The notes under the pieces were generated by a model. The model saw only the letters and a list, made by a program, of their open reading frames with translations, was not told where the DNA came from and did not search any database. Shown here piece after piece: positions 6,500 to 7,565 of a DNA stretch of 7,565 nucleotides (within the stretch, counting starts at the first letter, position 1; every line of letters starts with the position of its first letter). Source of the DNA: JAWVEV01 sp033856535 (lineage in GTDB: Bacteria; Actinomycetota; Thermoleophilia; Miltoncostaeales; Miltoncostaeaceae); NCBI GenBank assembly GCA_033856535.1, contig JAWVEV010000051.1, positions 1 to 7,565 on the forward strand, given 5' to 3'. Both the position numbers and the translations under genes were made by a program.

Positions 6500-7333
6500 A
6501 TGCGTGCGATCTGGAACGGCTTCATCAGCTTCGGCCTGGTCACCATCCCGGTGGCCGTCGGCATCGCGCAGCAGCGCAGCGACGTGAGCTTCCGCACCCT
6601 GTCGCGCGCCACCATGCGCCCGGTCAAGCAGAAGCGCTGGGACCCCGAGAACGACGTCGAGGTGGGCCCCGACGACACCGTGCGCGGCTGGGAGGTCTCC
6701 AAGGGGACCTACCTGCCGGTGGAGGACGGCGAGCTCGAGCGCTTCACGGCGCAGCAGGAGAAGACCATCCAGATCCTGCAGTTCGTCGACCTCGCCGAGG
6801 TGGACCCGGTCTACTTCGAGCGCGCCTACTGGCTCGAGCCCAAGGAGCGCGCCGAGCGCCCGTACGCGCTGCTGGCCGCCGCAATGCGCGAGTCGAACCG
6901 CGCCGCGCTGGGCCGCTTCGTGCTCTCCACCAAGGAGCACCTGGTGCTGCTGCGCGAGGTGGACGGGATCCTCGCGCTGCAGACGCTCTACTACCCCGAG
7001 GACGTGCGCATCCGCGAGCGGGCGGAGATCACCGACCGCCTCCGCGACGTGCCGGTCAACGAGGAGGAGCTGAAGATGGCGGGGCAGCTGGTCGACGGGC
7101 TCGCCAAGCCCTTCGACCCGGCCGCCTACCCGAACGAGACGCGACGCTCGCTGCTCGAGTTCCTCGAGGCGAAGGCCGCCGGCCAGGAGCTGGCGCCGCC
7201 TGCCGAGGCGGCCGAGCCGGCCCCGGTCGTGGACCTGATGGCCGCCCTCAAGGCGAGCCTCGCCGCCGCCGGCGGGGGCGAGGCGGCCGCTGGGGACGGG
7301 GAGGCGGACGAGGCCGAGCGGAAGGCCTCCTGA
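6500..7333 (+). CDS. ku: Bacterial Ku, non-homologous end-joining DNA-end-binding protein
   Basis: Bacterial Ku forms a homodimeric ring on double-strand DNA ends and recruits ligase D for end joining. The 277-residue length is usual. The N-terminal MRAIWNGFISFGLVTIPV is the family hallmark. RGWEVSKGTYLPVEDGELE (62-80), ILQFVDLAEVDPVYFERAYWLEP (92-114), LYYPEDVR (163-170), ELKMAGQLVDGLAKPFDP (190-207) and VVDLMAALKASL (243-254) follow in the normal order. Unusually, the protein has no cysteine: the CxxC found around this point in several bacterial Ku proteins is replaced by Asp48 and Asn51 within RWDPEND. The C-terminal tail (255-277) is Gly/Ala/Glu-rich and acidic rather than lysine-rich. 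The start is ATG with AGGA 7 bases upstream, 16 bases after the SPFH stop. No ligD is visible in the window. Identification is firm. Confidence 0.94.
   Translation: MRAIWNGFISFGLVTIPVAVGIAQQRSDVSFRTLSRATMRPVKQKRWDPENDVEVGPDDTVRGWEVSKGTYLPVEDGELERFTAQQEKTIQILQFVDLAEVDPVYFERAYWLEPKERAERPYALLAAAMRESNRAALGRFVLSTKEHLVLLREVDGILALQTLYYPEDVRIRERAEITDRLRDVPVNEEELKMAGQLVDGLAKPFDPAAYPNETRRSLLEFLEAKAAGQELAPPAEAAEPAPVVDLMAALKASLAAAGGGEAAAGDGEADEAERKAS
7320..7325 (+). promoter_or_regulatory. Ribosome binding site for the galT-like gene inside the ku 3' end
   Basis: GGAAGG lies within the last codons of ku and ends 4 bases before the CTG at 7330. It is the best purine-rich match near the start of the downstream frame and supports initiation at this non-standard CTG, whose last two bases begin the ku TGA stop. 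Confidence 0.45.
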
Positions 7334-7565
7334 GCCCCGTCCTCTGGGACCCCCTCTCGGGGGAGGCGGTGCTCGTCGCGCCGTCGCGCGCCGAGCGTCC
7401 CCACGACGTCGGCCCGCGGGCGCGGGGTGGCGGCGACTGCCCGTTCTGCCCCGGCAGCGAGGCCGAGACCCCGCCCGAGGTGCTCGCCGAGCGGCCCGGC
7501 GGCGGCGCTCCGGACGGCCCGGGCTGGCTGGTCCGCGCCTTCCAGAACAAGTTCCCGGCGCTCCC
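7330..7565 (+). CDS. galT: Galactose-1-phosphate uridylyltransferase-like protein, N-terminal part (runs off right edge)
   Basis: The frame is open to the right edge and gives 78 residues that match the N-terminus of the GalT family in the HIT superfamily: WDPLSGEAVLVAPSRAERP (6-24), the zinc-type CPFCPG with Cys37 and Cys40, then ETPPEV and VRAFQNKFPAL (68-78). GalT exchanges UMP between UDP-glucose and galactose-1-phosphate in the Leloir pathway; relatives with similar N-termini act on ADP-glucose or dinucleotide polyphosphates, and the active-site HPH motif is outside the window, so substrate is uncertain. No ATG, GTG or TTG lies before the conserved WDP; the next in-frame GTG (7369) would remove it. 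The likely start is CTG, overlapping the ku stop as CTGA with GGAAGG upstream, giving the family-like beginning MSPVLWDP. Translation is probably coupled to ku. Confidence 0.78.
   Translation, partial: MSPVLWDPLSGEAVLVAPSRAERPHDVGPRARGGGDCPFCPGSEAETPPEVLAERPGGGAPDGPGWLVRAFQNKFPAL

Noticed and set aside
5647..6940. Minus-strand open frames opposite the SPFH and Ku genes (351 and 230 codons).
   Set aside because: They are His/Leu/Asp/Gly-rich antisense shadows with no family resemblance, and the plus-strand genes are clear.
7255..7330. GC-rich Gly/Ala/Glu repeats at the ku 3' end as a possible DNA repeat.
   Set aside because: The units are irregular and read as an ordinary low-complexity protein tail; no exact tandem repeat is present.

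Overview
The window comes from a very GC-rich bacterial genome. Codon third positions are mostly G or C, GTG starts are common, and genes are tightly packed with 4-base stop/start overlaps. The gene set (MEDS-domain regulator, bacterial Ku, discrete type II fatty-acid genes) and overall protein style suggest an Actinomycetota member, perhaps of the Thermoleophilia/Solirubrobacterales. That placement is inference from composition and remembered family resemblance, not from a marker gene. No RNA gene, CRISPR array, insertion sequence, integrase or origin was seen.

Minus strand, read right to left from about 5580: a compact type II fatty-acid synthesis (FAS-II) run, fabZ - fabH - fabD - fabG - fabF. 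fabZ/fabH and fabH/fabD overlap by GTGA, fabD/fabG are 2 bases apart and fabG/fabF 15 bases apart. Together they encode malonyl loading (FabD), initiation (FabH), elongation (FabF), ketoreduction (FabG) and dehydration (FabZ). Acyl carrier protein and enoyl reductase genes are absent from the window, and no acpP sits in its common place between fabG and fabF. Directly after fabF lies a cysteine-dependent dual-specificity-type phosphatase whose start codon cannot be found. After a 70-base gap comes the N-terminal part of a MEDS-domain sensor/anti-sigma-like regulator that runs off the left edge.

Plus strand, from 5689 rightwards: a stomatin/SPFH membrane protein, then after 16 bases a bacterial Ku DNA-end-binding protein, then a galactose-1-phosphate uridylyltransferase-like gene that appears to begin at a CTG overlapping the Ku stop and runs off the right edge. 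The spacing suggests one transcript.

The two gene sets diverge from a short intergenic region (5581-5688). It holds a perfect 8-bp inverted repeat touching the ribosome binding site of the SPFH gene. The points most worth checking are this hairpin, the start-less phosphatase next to the FAS-II genes, the cysteine-free Ku, the CTG start of the galT-like gene and the missing acpP. I do not see a clearly new multi-gene system; most of the window is recognisable metabolism with some unusual details.
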